Numbered from the stretch's first letter, positions 42,075 to 52,580 are shown. The stretch: 64,000 bases of DNA from an uncultured Mycolicibacterium sp. (GCF_937941905.1 NZ_CALDGS010000116.1:1-64000); one strand, 5' to 3'. Program-made: numbers and translations. Notes: generated by a model not told the origin, from the letters alone.

Positions 42075-42767
42075 ATGCCCCATACTAGCACCGCACACGA
42101 GGTGCTCGCGGTCGTGTTCCAGGTTCGCGGGATCGACACCCGTCGACCCGCGCTGCACGTGCTGCTGTGGCAGCGCGGCATGGAGCCCGAGCGCGGCAGG
42201 TGGTCCCTGCCCGGCGGCCGGCTCGGCGACGACGAGGACCTGACCACCTCGGTGCGTCGCCAGCTCGCCGAGAAGGTCGACCTGCGCCAGGTGGCCCACC
42301 TCGAGCAGCTCGCGGTGTTCTCCGATCCGCACCGGGTGCCCGAGGTGCGCACCATCGCCTCGACCTTCCTGGGGCTGGTGCCCTCCCCCGCCACCCCCGA
42401 CCTGCCGCCGGACACCCGCTGGCACCCGGTCGACGCGCTGCCGGAGATGGCCTTCGACCACGGCCCGATGGTCAGTCACGCCCACCACCGGCTGGTCGCC
42501 AAGCTCTCCTACACCAACATCGGATTCGCGCTGGCGCCAAAGGAATTCGCACTCTCGACGCTGCGGGACATCTACTCGGCCGCGCTCGGCTACCCGGTCG
42601 ACACCACCAATCTGCAGCGCGTGCTGCAGCGCCGCAACGTCATCACCCGCACCGGCACCACCGCCCGCTCCGGGCGCTCCGGCGGCCGCCCGGCGGCGCT
42701 GTTCCGGTTCACCGAGGACCGCTACCGCGTCACCGACGAGTTCGCCGCGCTCCGGCCGCCCGGGTGA
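42075..42767 (+). CDS. nrtR: NrtR-type Nudix regulator of NAD synthesis
   Basis: A 230-residue protein with an N-terminal Nudix-like domain (residues 8-140) and a C-terminal winged helix (about 155-225: FALSTLRDIYSAALGYPVDTTN then RRNVITRTG). The Nudix box keeps G-x5-E-x7-R but has RQLAEKVDL where hydrolases have REUxEExGU. Two catalytic Glu are thus Gln and Lys, fitting a ligand sensor rather than a hydrolase. NrtR proteins bind ADP-ribose-type ligands and repress NAD genes. Divergence from nadA-B-C and the palindrome between them support this role. Confidence 0.9.
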   Translation: MPHTSTAHEVLAVVFQVRGIDTRRPALHVLLWQRGMEPERGRWSLPGGRLGDDEDLTTSVRRQLAEKVDLRQVAHLEQLAVFSDPHRVPEVRTIASTFLGLVPSPATPDLPPDTRWHPVDALPEMAFDHGPMVSHAHHRLVAKLSYTNIGFALAPKEFALSTLRDIYSAALGYPVDTTNLQRVLQRRNVITRTGTTARSGRSGGRPAALFRFTEDRYRVTDEFAALRPPG

Positions 42768-42776
42768 GTCGAGTGG

Positions 42777-42803
42777 ATTCTTAGAGCTTTCTTAAGTAAG
42801 AAT
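42777..42803. promoter_or_regulatory. Inverted repeat upstream of the lipase gene
   Basis: ATTCTTA (42777-42783) and TAAGAAT (42797-42803) are perfect 7-bp arms with a 13-bp spacer, ending six bases before the GTG at 42810. The region is strikingly AT-rich for this genome. It differs from the NrtR palindrome. It may be an operator; no regulator is known. Confidence 0.4.
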
Positions 42804-42809
42804 GGCCCG

Positions 42810-44165
42810 GTGACTTTCGGCAGGGCGATCCCGGCGACCGACGGCGGATGGACCGGTCCGGCGCCGCACCAGCGGCTGACCCGCGGGGAGCGCCCGCTGC
42901 CGCCCGAGGACGATCCGTTCTACCGGCCGCCGGACGGCTTCGAGGACGCGGCCCCGGGCACGGTGCTGCGTTCCCGGGAGGTGGAGCTGGCCTTCCTCGG
43001 GGTGATCCCGCAGCGGCTGGCCGCCACCCAGCTGCTGTACCGCACCACCGACTTCGGCGGCCGGCCGCAGGCGACCGCCACGACGGTCATCCTGCCCGCG
43101 GAGCGGGCGGGCGACGGTCGGCCCTGCCCGATCGTGTCCTACCAGTGCGCGATCGACGCGGTGACCGGGCGCTGCTTCCCGTCCTACGCGCTGCGCCGCG
43201 GGGCACGGGCGCTGGGCTCCTTCGCCCAGTTCGAGTTCCTGCTCGTCGCGGCCGCGCTGGCCGAGGGCTGGGCGGTTTCGGTGCCCGACCACGAGGGCCC
43301 GGACGGCAGCTGGGGCGCCCCCTACGAACCCGGCTACCACGTCCTCGACGGCATCCGCGCCGCGCAGCGCTTCGCCCCGCTGGGTCTGTCGGCCGCCGCG
43401 CCGGTCGGGCTGTGGGGGTACTCCGGCGGCGGGCTGGCCTCGGCGTGGGCCGCCGAGGTGCACGACCGCTACGCCCCCGAGCTGAACCTGGTCGGCGCGG
43501 TGCTGGGCTCGCCGGTGGGCGACCTCGGGCACGCGTTCCGCCGGCTCAACGGCAGCCTGTTCGCGGCGCTGCCGGCCCTGGTGGTGGCCGCGCTGGCCGA
43601 CGTGTACCCGGAGCTCGACCGGATCATCGACGAGCACGCCACCGGCTCCGGCAAGGCGATGCTGGACCGGATCCGCCGGATGACCACCGGGCAGGCGCTG
43701 CTGCGCTTCGCCGGCCTGGACATGGGCCGGCTGGTGGACCGGCCGCTCGAGGAGATCCTGGCCAGCCCGGAGATGCGGTACATCTTCGACGACATCAAGC
43801 TGGGCAAGGCCGCCCCGCGCCCGCCGGTGCTCATCGTGCAGGCGCTGCACGACCAGATCGTGTCGGTGCGCGACATCGACGCGCTGGCCGACGCCTACCT
43901 GGCGGGCGGGGCCAGCGTCACCTACCACCGCGACCTGTTCAGCGAGCACATGCTTTTGCACCCGCTGTCGGCGCCGATGACGCTGCGCTGGCTGCGCGAC
44001 CGGTTCGCCGGCCGCCCGGTGCGCGAGCACCTGATGCGCACCAAGTGGCCGACGATGTTCAACCCGTCGACCTACCGCGGCATGCTGCGGCTCGGGCTGA
44101 TCAGCGCGAAGGTGGCGCTGGGTCGGCCGGCAGCGCGCCGCCCGTTGTCGGCACTGGATCGATAG
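42810..44165 (+). CDS. Secretory-lipase-family alpha/beta hydrolase
   Basis: A 451-residue hydrolase of the fungal-type LIP (secretory lipase) family, equivalent by position to the lipase-like gene next to nadA in other mycobacteria. The nucleophile Ser205 is in [15 protein letters not shown]. The acid is probably the Asp in [10 protein letters not shown] and the base the His in [10 protein letters not shown] typical cleavable signal peptide is not visible from the chosen GTG start; the N-terminus is Pro-rich. Substrate unknown. The last 65 bp overlap the convergent gene at 44101. Confidence 0.88.
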   Translation: MTFGRAIPATDGGWTGPAPHQRLTRGERPLPPEDDPFYRPPDGFEDAAPGTVLRSREVELAFLGVIPQRLAATQLLYRTTDFGGRPQATATTVILPAERAGDGRPCPIVSYQCAIDAVTGRCFPSYALRRGARALGSFAQFEFLLVAAALAEGWAVSVPDHEGPDGSWGAPYEPGYHVLDGIRAAQRFAPLGLSAAAPVGLWGYSGGGLASAWAAEVHDRYAPELNLVGAVLGSPVGDLGHAFRRLNGSLFAALPALVVAALADVYPELDRIIDEHATGSGKAMLDRIRRMTTGQALLRFAGLDMGRLVDRPLEEILASPEMRYIFDDIKLGKAAPRPPVLIVQALHDQIVSVRDIDALADAYLAGGASVTYHRDLFSEHMLLHPLSAPMTLRWLRDRFAGRPVREHLMRTKWPTMFNPSTYRGMLRLGLISAKVALGRPAARRPLSALDR

Positions 44166-44760
44166 CCGACTCCTGCGGCGGCCAGCCGCCCAGGTCGTCG
44201 CGCACCGCCGCGACCGCCGCCAGCGCGTAGACCAGCGCCGCCGCCGCGACCGGGAACAGGACGGTCAGCGCGATCTGGGCCGGGGTGTGCCCGAAGAACA
44301 CCGGCGGCGCCTCGGCGACGTGGTGCACCCGGTGCTCCTCGGAGACCGGTGCGGCGTCGAGGTCGAGGACGCCGTAGCGCAGGCGCACCAGCGCGGCGCC
44401 GATCCCGGCCGCCGCCGCGCTGCCCGCGGCCGTGCCGACCGCCAGTGCCGCGGCGGCCAGCGGGCCGCGGTGCGGCCGCCACTGCCAGACCGCGACCGCC
44501 GCCACCACGCCGACCACCGACAGCATGCCGACCAGCAGGAAGGCCGAGACGAACAGGTGGTCGGCCTCGGCACCGAGGTAGGCGTGCACCCGCTCGCCGG
44601 ACCGGTTCAGCGCGATCACCCCGCGCGCCGGCGGGGCCAGCACCGACCACACCAGCCCGGTCAGCGCCCCGGCCGCGGTCAGCACGGCGACGATGGTCAG
44701 CGCGGCACGGGCCCGCGAGACGCGCGGCGGCGCCGGGGCGGTCGGGTCAGCGTCGGTCAT
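44101..44760 (-). CDS. DUF2567-type membrane protein
   Basis: A 219-residue protein with four predicted membrane helices. A long first loop lies between helices 1 and 2, containing [24 protein letters not shown], and the C-terminus is Pro-rich and cytoplasmic. It corresponds to the membrane protein found beside bioB/bsaP in mycobacteria. Function unknown. It overlaps bsaP by 14 bp at its start, so it is probably co-expressed with the bioB unit, and its 3' end overlaps the lipase gene on the other strand. Confidence 0.8.
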   Translation of the reverse strand: MTDADPTAPAPPRVSRARAALTIVAVLTAAGALTGLVWSVLAPPARGVIALNRSGERVHAYLGAEADHLFVSAFLLVGMLSVVGVVAAVAVWQWRPHRGPLAAAALAVGTAAGSAAAAGIGAALVRLRYGVLDLDAAPVSEEHRVHHVAEAPPVFFGHTPAQIALTVLFPVAAAALVYALAAVAAVRDDLGGWPPQESAIDPVPTTGGALPADPAPPSR

Positions 44761-44977
44761 CCAGGTCCTTCGAGTCGATCAGCCCGTGCCGGGAGCAGTG
44801 GGCCGACCAACCGTCCGGACGTACCTGCACCACCATCCGGCGCCCGCACTCGGCGCAGAACCGCGGCGGTTCCAGACCGAGTTGCGCGGCGGTCGGCGTG
44901 TGTCCCCCAGCCGGTTCACCGGTGTAGACGTTGAACATCCTCGCAGACGGCCCTCGGTGGATCTCGGTCGTGCTCAC
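44747..44977 (-). CDS. bsaP: Biotin synthase auxiliary protein
   Basis: A 76-residue protein starting at GTG 44977 in the GTGA overlap with bioB. It has a metal- or cluster-binding Cys pattern: Cys41-x2-Cys44 (FCAECGRRM) and Cys61 with flanking His60 and His64 (AHCSRHG). Small proteins of this type directly downstream of bioB in actinobacteria are reported to support BioB turnover, probably by helping to maintain its iron-sulfur cluster. The assignment here rests on position, size and Cys pattern. Confidence 0.85.
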   Translation of the reverse strand: MSTTEIHRGPSARMFNVYTGEPAGGHTPTAAQLGLEPPRFCAECGRRMVVQVRPDGWSAHCSRHGLIDSKDLDDRR

Positions 44978-45969
44978 AGGGTGGCGTTGAGGGCCTTGAT
45001 CGGCATCTGCAGGTCCTCGAGCATGTCCAGGTCGGCCTCGGCGGGCCGGCCCAGCGTGGTCAGGTAGTTGCCCACGATCACCGCGTTGATGCCGCCCAGG
45101 ATGCCCTTCTTGGCGCCCAGGTCGCCCAGGGTGAGCTCGCGGCCGCCGGCGAACCGCAGGATGGTGCGCGGCAGCGCCAGCCGGAACGCGCCCACCGCCT
45201 TGAGCGCCTCGGTGGCCGGCAGCACCTCCAGGTGCCCGAACGGGGTGCCCGGGCGCGGGTTGAGGAAGTTCAGCGGCACCTCGTGCGGATCGAGTTCGGC
45301 CAGCTGCGCGGCGAACTCGGCGCGTTGCTCGAGGGTCTCGCCCATGCCGAGGATGCCGCCGCAGCACACCTCCATCCCGGCCTCGCGCACCAGCTGCAGC
45401 GTCTCGCGTCGCTCCTCCCAGGTGTGGGTGGTCACCACGTTTGGGAAGAACGAGCGGGCGGTCTCCAGGTTGTGGTTGTAGCGGTGCACGCCCAGGTCGG
45501 CGAGCTGCTGCACCTGTTCGGGGGTGAGGATGCCCAGCGAGCAGGCGACGTTGATCTCCACCTCGCTGCGGATCGCCTCGATCCCGGCGGCCACCTGGGC
45601 CATCAGCCGCTCGTCGGGGCCGCGCACGGCCGCGACGATGCAGAACTCGGTGGCACCGGTCTTGGCGGTCTGCTTGGCGGCCTCGACCAGGCTGGGGATG
45701 TCCAGCCAGGCGCTGCGCACCGGGGAGGCGAACAGGCCGGACTGCGAGCAGAAGTGGCAGTCCTCCGGGCAGCCGCCGGTCTTGAGGCTGATGATGCCCT
45801 CGACCTCGACCTCGGGGCCGCACCAACGCATCCGCACCTCGTGGGCCAGCGACAGCAGCTCGTCGAGGCGGTCGTCGGGCAGTTGCAGCACCCGCAGCGT
45901 CTGGTCCCGGTCGAGACCTTCGCCGCGCTCGAGCACCTGCTCGCGGGCTTCTGCCAGGATGTCGTTCAC
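44974..45969 (-). CDS. bioB: Biotin synthase (radical SAM)
   Basis: A 331-residue radical SAM enzyme inserting sulfur into dethiobiotin. The SAM cluster motif is Cys67-x3-Cys71-x2-Cys74 ([10 protein letters not shown]). Later Cys/Arg for the 2Fe-2S cluster are in [20 protein letters not shown] and [13 protein letters not shown] 45969 has a GGGGAG site. Its promoter appears to share the BioQ boxes at 46018-46047 with the divergent TetR gene; TAACCT (46052-46047) is a likely -10. Confidence 0.96.
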   Translation of the reverse strand: MNDILAEAREQVLERGEGLDRDQTLRVLQLPDDRLDELLSLAHEVRMRWCGPEVEVEGIISLKTGGCPEDCHFCSQSGLFASPVRSAWLDIPSLVEAAKQTAKTGATEFCIVAAVRGPDERLMAQVAAGIEAIRSEVEINVACSLGILTPEQVQQLADLGVHRYNHNLETARSFFPNVVTTHTWEERRETLQLVREAGMEVCCGGILGMGETLEQRAEFAAQLAELDPHEVPLNFLNPRPGTPFGHLEVLPATEALKAVGAFRLALPRTILRFAGGRELTLGDLGAKKGILGGINAVIVGNYLTTLGRPAEADLDMLEDLQMPIKALNATL

Positions 45970-46017
45970 CGTGCTCCCCCTGCGGAGTCGTGGGGCCCGG
46001 CGCGCGGCCGGGTCAAT

Positions 46018-46062
46018 TCAACAGCGTTCAGGACTAAACAGCGTTCAGGTTAGGGTATTGGG
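46018..46062. promoter_or_regulatory. Divergent bioB/bioQ promoters with two degenerate BioQ boxes
   Basis: Two 13-bp boxes, TCAACAGCGTTCA (46018-46030) and TAAACAGCGTTCA (46035-46047), are degenerate copies of TGAAC-N3-GTTCA with the right half intact, 17 bp apart. For the plus strand TAGGGT (46051-46056) ends six bases before the GTG at 46063, a leaderless mycobacterial promoter. For the minus strand TAACCT (46052-46047) serves bioB. The boxes overlap or abut both -10 elements. Confidence 0.7.
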
Positions 46063-46632
46063 GTGCAGCTGCACAAAGACGACGTGGTCGCCGCCGCGAC
46101 GGCGATCCTGGACAACTACGGTCTGGCCGACCTGACCATGCGCCGGCTCGCCAAGGAACTCGAGGTCACCCCGGGGGCGCTGTACTGGCATTTCGCCAAC
46201 AAGCAGCAGCTGCTCGGCGCGGTGGCCGACCGCATCCTGGCCCCGGTCGGCGACGCGGCCGGCGCCTGGGACGACCGCGTCACCCGGATCTGCGTGGCAC
46301 TGCGCGACGCGCTGCGCTCGCACACCGACGGCGCCGAGCTGGTGTCGGCGAGCGTGGCGGCCGGTCAGTCGGCCGAGGCGATGCGCATCCTGGAGCGGCT
46401 CGCCGACGCCGCCCGGCAGGCCGGTATGGCCGGCGACGAGGCCGGGCTGGCGGCCCGCTCGGTGCTGTACTACGTGCTCGGGTTCACCGTCGACGAGCAG
46501 TCCCGGCTGCAGTTCGACGCCGCCGGGGCGATCGCCGAGGAGCACTCCCCGCTGACCGACGACGCCGACGCCCGGTTCGGGTTCGGCCTGCGGCTGCTCG
46601 TCGACGGCATCCGCGCGCACACCCGGGTCTGA
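46063..46632 (+). CDS. bioQ: TetR-family regulator of biotin genes (BioQ type)
   Basis: A 189-residue TetR protein. Its helix-turn-helix lies at residues 6-52 (DVVAAATAILDNYGLADLTMRRLA, then TPGALYWHFANKQQLLGAV). The C-terminal domain resembles the TetR_C group with ALYWHF recognition helix seen in BioQ. It diverges from bioB, and the palindrome TGAAC-N3-GTTCA, known for BioQ in mycobacteria and corynebacteria, occurs at bioF and in degenerate form in front of this gene. Its leaderless promoter contains the boxes, so autoregulation is likely. Confidence 0.85.
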   Translation: MQLHKDDVVAAATAILDNYGLADLTMRRLAKELEVTPGALYWHFANKQQLLGAVADRILAPVGDAAGAWDDRVTRICVALRDALRSHTDGAELVSASVAAGQSAEAMRILERLADAARQAGMAGDEAGLAARSVLYYVLGFTVDEQSRLQFDAAGAIAEEHSPLTDDADARFGFGLRLLVDGIRAHTRV

Positions 46633-46650
46633 CCGGCCGGCGGGCACTGC

Positions 46651-47157
46651 TCACCACAGTTCGATCTCGGTCCTGCGCTCCCCCACCCAGCGGCGCAGGC
46701 CGACGACGGTGCCGACGATGTCGGCCGGGGTGCCGGCCAGCCGCACCGCGGCGGCCATCCGGGCCGGCGGGATGCGCCGGGCCAGCGTGACGTGCCCGGT
46801 CCAGCGGCCCGGCTCGGTATGGTCCATCGGCCCCGGCGACAGGTACGGCAGGGCGCGCCGGTACACCTCGGCGTGCACCGCCAGCAGTTCGGCGCTGGGC
46901 ACCAGCAGCCGGGCCAGCACCGCGCCCCGGCCGAACACCAGCGGCGCGCCGAGCACGCACGGCAGCGGGAACCGCTCCCGCAGCGGCGCCAGCTCGGCGT
47001 CCACCCCGGGGTCGATCCGCGCGGCCACCGCGAGCGTGGCGTGCGGCCGGGCCGCCAGGGACTGGCTCGGGATGCCGGCGTCGGCCAGCGCGGACCAGAT
47101 CCGCCGCACCGCGGCCTCGGTGCGGTCGTCGAAGACGAGCTCCAGCGAGTGGACCAT
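46651..47157 (-). CDS. 2H phosphoesterase / 2'-5' RNA ligase-like protein
   Basis: A 168-residue protein with the two HxT motifs that define the 2H phosphoesterase fold: His39-Ala-Thr41 (RPHATLAV) and His122-Val-Thr124 (GHVTLARR). It begins at ATG 47157, directly against the bioD stop, and is the last gene of bioA-F-D. The usual substrates are 2',3'-cyclic or 2'-5'-linked nucleotides; a link to biotin is not known. Confidence 0.85.
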   Translation of the reverse strand: MVHSLELVFDDRTEAAVRRIWSALADAGIPSQSLAARPHATLAVAARIDPGVDAELAPLRERFPLPCVLGAPLVFGRGAVLARLLVPSAELLAVHAEVYRRALPYLSPGPMDHTEPGRWTGHVTLARRIPPARMAAAVRLAGTPADIVGTVVGLRRWVGERRTEIELW

Positions 47158-47832
47158 CTACAGCCCGGCCACCCAGTCCGGGTCGAACGCGGTGGCCGCC
47201 AGCCGCTCGAAGTCGCGCGAGGACAGCGTGGCCGCGCCGGCCGGCAGCGCCGCCCGCACCGGCGCCATGGCGGCCAGCGCGCCGCGGTTGTCGGTCTCGG
47301 CCGGGCCCGGCTCGGCCGGCCAGGCGCCGATCACCAGCCCGGCGCAGGCGATCCCGCGCACCGCCAGGGCCTCCAGGGTGAGCGCGGTGTGGTTGAGCGT
47401 GCCCAGCCCGGCGTCGACCACCACGAGCACCGGCGCGGCGAGCGCGGCGGCCAGGTCGCGCAGCGTCACGCCGTCGGCGCCGAGCTCGACGAGCAGCCCA
47501 CCGGCGCCCTCGACCAGGGTGAGCCGGCCGGGCGCGTCGGCGGCGGCGATGAGGTCGAGCAGCGCGGTGCGGGTGGGCAGCGCGCGTCCGGCGCGGGTCG
47601 CGGCGGCCACCGGGGCCAACGGCTCGGGGTAGCGCCACCGGCCGTGCAGCGCGTCCACCCCGGCCAGCCGGCCCACCTCGGCCAGGTCGTCGTCCCCCTC
47701 GGCGGTGCCGGTCTGCACCGGCTTGCACACCGCCACGTCGCGCCCGGCCGCCCGGGCGTGGCAGGCCAGCGCGGCGGTGGCCACGGTCTTGCCCACCCCG
47801 GTGTTCGTGCCGGTGACCAGCAGCACCGTCAC
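47158..47832 (-). CDS. bioD: Dethiobiotin synthetase
   Basis: A 224-residue P-loop enzyme that closes the ureido ring of dethiobiotin using ATP and CO2. The N-terminal [17 protein letters not shown] is the BioD-type P-loop; CKPVQTG holds the catalytic Lys and [12 protein letters not shown] the Mg-binding region. The GTG start overlaps the bioF stop (GTGA). Confidence 0.96.
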   Translation of the reverse strand: MTVLLVTGTNTGVGKTVATAALACHARAAGRDVAVCKPVQTGTAEGDDDLAEVGRLAGVDALHGRWRYPEPLAPVAAATRAGRALPTRTALLDLIAAADAPGRLTLVEGAGGLLVELGADGVTLRDLAAALAAPVLVVVDAGLGTLNHTALTLEALAVRGIACAGLVIGAWPAEPGPAETDNRGALAAMAPVRAALPAGAATLSSRDFERLAATAFDPDWVAGL

Positions 47833-48974
47833 GCCACACCGCCGAGGACCTCGGCGAACACCGCGCGGGCGCGGTCCATGTCCGGCGGGGTGAGCGAGGC
47901 CCGGGCGGTCAGCCGCAGCCGCGAGGTGCCCGGCGGCACGGTCGGCGGGCGGAAGCACCCCACCCGCACCCCGCGCCGCAGGCAGGCCGCCGCGGCGTCC
48001 ACCGCGACCTGCGGGTCGCCCAGGACCACCGACACCACCGCCGACTCCGGCCGCTCGGCGACCCCGCACATGGCGGCGAGTTCGGCGGCGCGGTCGAGCA
48101 CCGCCGACGCCCGCCACGGCTCGGCGGCCAGCACCCGCAGCGCGGCCCAGGCCGCGCCGACCGCCGCCGGCGCCAGCCCGGTGTCGAAGATGAAGGTGCG
48201 GGCGGCGTCGACGAGGTGGGCGCGCACCGCGACCGGGCCGAGCACCACCCCGCCCTGGCTGCCCAGCGCCTTGGACAGCGTGGTGGTCATCACCACGTCC
48301 GGGGCGCCGGCGAGGCCGACCTCGTGCAGCAGGCCGCGCCCGCCGGTGCCGCGCACGCCGAGCCCGTGCGCCTCGTCGACGAGCAGCAGCGCGCCGTGCC
48401 GGCGGCACACGGTGTGCAGGTCGCGCAGCGGCGCGAGGTCCCCGTCGGCGGAGAACACCGAGTCGGTGACCACCACCGCCCGGGGTTCGGTGCGGGTGGC
48501 CAGGGCCGCTTCGACCGCGTCGACGTCGCGGTGCGGTGCGACGACCACCCGCGCCTTGGACAGCCGGCAGCCGTCGACCAGCGAGGCGTGGCTGAGCGCG
48601 TCGGACACCAGCAGGGTGTCCGGGCCGGTCAGTGCGGTGAGGGCGCCGAGGTTGGCGGTGTAGCCGGAGGAGAACACCAGCGCCGACTCGGCACCGACGA
48701 ACTCGGCCAGCGCGGCCTCGAACCCCTCGTGCAGTTCGGTGTTGCCGGTGACCAGCCGCGACCCGGTCGACCCGGTCCCCCAGGTCTGCACCGCCTGCAC
48801 CGCACCGGCGATCACGTCCGGGTGGGTGGCCAGCCCCAGGTAGTCGTTGGAGGCCAGGTCGAGCTCCGCGCCGGCCGGTGGCCGGGGGCGCAGCGAGCGG
48901 CGCAGTCCCGCGGCCCGGCGCTGCCGTTCCACGTCGTCGAGCCAGGCCAGCGGTGCGACAGCTGCGTGGGTCAC
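47829..48974 (-). CDS. bioF: 8-amino-7-oxononanoate synthase
   Basis: A 381-residue PLP enzyme condensing pimeloyl thioester with alanine. The PLP lysine is in [45 protein letters not shown] and [11 protein letters not shown] are typical. GTG 48974 has a GGAGG site. A separate promoter seems to lie at the end of bioA: TAACCT (49008-49003) next to a perfect BioQ box. Confidence 0.96.
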   Translation of the reverse strand: MTHAAVAPLAWLDDVERQRRAAGLRRSLRPRPPAGAELDLASNDYLGLATHPDVIAGAVQAVQTWGTGSTGSRLVTGNTELHEGFEAALAEFVGAESALVFSSGYTANLGALTALTGPDTLLVSDALSHASLVDGCRLSKARVVVAPHRDVDAVEAALATRTEPRAVVVTDSVFSADGDLAPLRDLHTVCRRHGALLLVDEAHGLGVRGTGGRGLLHEVGLAGAPDVVMTTTLSKALGSQGGVVLGPVAVRAHLVDAARTFIFDTGLAPAAVGAAWAALRVLAAEPWRASAVLDRAAELAAMCGVAERPESAVVSVVLGDPQVAVDAAAACLRRGVRVGCFRPPTVPPGTSRLRLTARASLTPPDMDRARAVFAEVLGGVA

Positions 48975-48990
48975 CCGAACCTCCCGTGCT

Positions 48991-49008
48991 TGAACACCGT
49001 TCAGGTTA
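48991..49008 (-). promoter_or_regulatory. BioQ box and bioF promoter overlapping the bioA stop
   Basis: TGAACGGTGTTCA, a perfect TGAAC-N3-GTTCA palindrome (48991-49003), directly follows the -10 candidate TAACCT (49008-49003) on the minus strand. The box contains the bioA stop codon. A repressor here would block bioF-D-2H transcription at its start and could also stop read-through from bioA. Confidence 0.75.
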
Positions 49009-50308
49009 GTGCACGGGCCACCTCGACCATCGCCGAGGTGATCCGCCCGACCTCCTCGCCGGTGCAGATGTACGGGGGCATGGCGTAGACGAGGTTGCGG
49101 AACGGCCGCAGCCACACGCCGTGCCGGATCGCGGTGGCGGTGGCGACGCGCATGTCGACCGGCTCGGCCATCTCGATCACCCCGATACCGCCGAGCACCC
49201 GCACCTCGGCCACCCCGCCGAGGTCGCGGGCCGGGGCCAGCCCGTCGCGCAGCCCGCGCTCCAGGGCGGCCACCCGGCCGCGCCAGTCGGAGGCCAGCAG
49301 CAGCTCGGTGGAGGCCACCGACACCGCGCACGCCAGCGCGTTGGCCATGAAGGTGGGGCCGTGCATGAGCACCCCGGGTTCGCCGGAGCTGATGGTGCGG
49401 GCCACCTCGCCGGTGCACAGGGTGGCCGCCAGAGTGAGGTAGCCGCCGGTGAGCGCCTTGCCGACGCACATGATGTCGGGGCTCACCCCGGCGTGGTCGG
49501 CGGCGAACAGCGCCCCGGTGCGGCCGAAGCCGGTGGCGATCTCGTCGAAGATCAGCAGCACCCCGTGCCGGGTGCACAGCTCGCGCAGGTCGGCCAGGTA
49601 GCGCGGGTCGTGGAAGCGCATGCCGCCGGCGCCCTGCACCACCGGCTCGACGATCACCGCGGCCAGCTCGTCGGCGTGCCCGGCCAGCAGCCGCTCGAAC
49701 GCCGCGGTGTAGTCCGGGTCGTAGTCGCGGGGCACCTGCGGGGCGAACACCTGCGGCCGCAGCACGTCGGTCCACAGCGCGTGCATGCCGCCCTCCGGAT
49801 CGCACACGCTCATCGGGGTGAACGTGTCGCCGTGGTAGCCGCCGCGCCAGGTCATCAGCCGGTGCTTGCCGGGCCGGCCGCGGCTGCGCCAGTACTGCAG
49901 CGCCATCTTCACCGCCACCTCGATCGACACCGAGCCCGAGTCGCTGAAGAACACGGTGTCGAGGCCGGCCGGGGTGATCTCGACGAGCAGCCGGGCCAGC
50001 CGCGCGGCGGGTTCGTGGGTGAGTCCGCCGAACATGACGTGGTTCATCCGGGCTAGCTGCTCGGTGATCGCCCGGTCCAGCACCGGGTGGCCGTGGCCGT
50101 GGATGGCGGTCCACCAGGACGCCATCGCGTCGATCAGGTCCAGCCGGCGCCGCCCGGCGGGGTCCGCGGGGTCGACCACGGTGATGACGGCCCCGTGGGC
50201 CGCCTCGGCGACCACCGGCGCGAGTGCCTCCGCGCCGATGGTGCTGTAGGGATGCCAGATGTGCGCGGCATCGATCGCGCTGATCTGGGCGGGCGTCAAC
50301 GCGGGCAC
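49001..50308 (-). CDS. bioA: Adenosylmethionine-8-amino-7-oxononanoate aminotransferase
   Basis: A 435-residue class III PLP aminotransferase, starting at GTG 50308. [17 protein letters not shown] is the N-terminal BioA signature. [13 protein letters not shown], the cofactor Asp in [14 protein letters not shown] and the PLP lysine in [10 protein letters not shown] follow. It uses SAM as amino donor. I see no BioQ box immediately upstream of its start, unlike bioF. Confidence 0.95.
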   Translation of the reverse strand: MPALTPAQISAIDAAHIWHPYSTIGAEALAPVVAEAAHGAVITVVDPADPAGRRRLDLIDAMASWWTAIHGHGHPVLDRAITEQLARMNHVMFGGLTHEPAARLARLLVEITPAGLDTVFFSDSGSVSIEVAVKMALQYWRSRGRPGKHRLMTWRGGYHGDTFTPMSVCDPEGGMHALWTDVLRPQVFAPQVPRDYDPDYTAAFERLLAGHADELAAVIVEPVVQGAGGMRFHDPRYLADLRELCTRHGVLLIFDEIATGFGRTGALFAADHAGVSPDIMCVGKALTGGYLTLAATLCTGEVARTISSGEPGVLMHGPTFMANALACAVSVASTELLLASDWRGRVAALERGLRDGLAPARDLGGVAEVRVLGGIGVIEMAEPVDMRVATATAIRHGVWLRPFRNLVYAMPPYICTGEEVGRITSAMVEVARALT

Positions 50309-50397
50309 GGGAGCCCACCCTAGTTGGTCGGGACCGACCGCGGTTCCGGCGCGGGAATGAGCCCGCCCACGATGTTGGGTACATTGGCTAGCCGACC

Positions 50398-52580
50398 ATG
50401 CTTACCCTCGCCCCCAGCCGGTCGGCGGCGCCCGTGGCACCCAGGACGACCGCACGCCCCTCCGCCGCCTCCGCCCGGCCCGCGGCCGCGAAGGGCTTCT
50501 ACCGCTACGACCTCGACGGCCTGCGCGGCATCGCGATCGCGCTGGTGGCGGTGTTCCACGTGTGGTTCGGCCGGGTGTCCGGCGGCGTGGACGTGTTCCT
50601 GGCGCTGTCCGGGTTCTTCTTCGGCGGCCGGATCCTGCGTGCCGCGCTCGCCCCGGGCTCGCGGCTGTCCTTCGTGACCGAGATCACCCGGCTGGTGCGG
50701 CGGCTGCTGCCGGCGCTGATCGTGGTGCTCGCCACGGCGGCGGTGCTGACCATCCTGATCCAGCCGGAGACCCGCTGGGAGGTCTTCGCCGACCAGAGCC
50801 TGGCCAGCCTCGGCTACTACCAGAACTGGGAGCTGGCGCTCTCGGAGTCGGACTACCTGCGCGCCGGGGAGTCGGTCAGCCCACTGCAGCACATCTGGTC
50901 GATGTCCGTGCAGGGCCAGTTCTACCTGGCGTTCCTGCTCCTGTTCGGGCTGTTCACCTGGGCGCTGCGCCGCCGGCTGGGCCGGCACCTGCGGACCGGT
51001 TGCGTGGTGGTGCTGACGGTGCTGACCGTCGCGTCGTTCGTCTACGCGGTCATCGCGCACAACACCGACCAGGCCGCCGCCTACTACAACAGCTTCGCCC
51101 GGGCCTGGGAGCTGCTGCTCGGCGCGCTGGTCGGGGCGCTGGTGCCGCACCTGCGCTGCCCGATGTGGCTGCGCACCGTGGCCGCGGTGGTGGCGCTGGC
51201 GGCGATCCTGTCCTGCGGCTGGTGGCTGGACGGGGTGCGCGAGTTCCCCGGCCCGTGGGCGCTGGTGCCGGTCGGGGCGACCATGCTGTTCATCCTGTCC
51301 GGGGCGAACTACGTCGCCGACCCGCACACCGCCGGCCGGCTGCCCGCGCCGAACCGGCTGCTGGCCACCCGGCCGTTCGTCGAGCTGGGCCAGCTGGCCT
51401 ACTCGCTGTACCTGTGGCACTGGCCGCTGCTGATCTTCTGGCTGTCCTACACCGGCGAGCCCGCGGTGGACTTCTGGCAGGGCGCGGGCGTGCTGGCGGT
51501 GTCGCTGGTGCTGGCCTGGCTGACCAACCGCTACGTCGAGAACCCGCTGCGCTACCGCGGCTCGGCCGGCGCGGTGCGGCGGGTGCCGCTGCGGGTGCGC
51601 TGGCGGCGCCCGACCATGGCGCTCGGGTCGGTGGTCGCGCTGCTCGGTGTGGCACTGACGGTGACCTCGTTCACCTGGCGTGAGCACGTCAGCCTGCAGC
51701 GCGCCCAGGGCGGCGACCTGACCAACCTGTCCGCCCGCGACTACCCGGGCGCCCGGGCGCTGCTGGACGACGCCAAGGTGCCCAAGCTGCCGATGCGCCC
51801 GACGGTGCTGGAGGCCAAGGACGACCTGCCGGCCAGCACGATCGACGGCTGCATCAGCGACTTCCAGGGCGTCGGCGTGATCACCTGCACCTACGGCGAC
51901 AAGCGGGCCAAGCGCACCATCGCGCTGGCCGGCGGTTCGCACGCCGAGCACTGGCTGACCGCCCTCGACGAGCTCGGCCGCAAGCACCACTTCAAGGTGG
52001 TCACCTACCTGAAGATGGGCTGCCCGCTGACCACCGAGGAGACCCCGCGGGTGTCCGGCTCCAACCGGCCCTACCCGAAGTGCCGGGAGTGGAACCGCAA
52101 GGCGCTGCCCAAGATCCTCGCCGACAAGCCGGATTTCGTGTTCACCACCTCGACCCGGCCGTGGAACATCAAGGACGGCGACGTGATGCCGGCCGGCTAC
52201 GTCGGGATCTGGGAGGCGTTCCAGCGGGCCGGGATCCCGGTGCTGGCGATGCGCGACACCCCGTGGCTGACCGAGACCGACGGCAAGGCCAAGAACGCCC
52301 CGGACTGCCTGGCCGGCGGGGGCGACGCCACCTCGTGCGGCAAGTGGCGCTCGGAGGTGCTCTCCGACCGCAATCCCACCCTGGACTGGGTCAAGCGGTT
52401 CCCGATCCTGCGGCCGCTGGACATGAGTGACGCGGTGTGCCGCACCGACTTCTGCCGGGTGGTCGAGGGCAACGTGCTGATCTACCACGACGCGCACCAC
52501 ATCTCGGCCACCTACATGCGAACCATGATCGACGAGCTGGACCGCCAGCTCGGCGCGGCGACTGGGTGGTGGACCCCGAG

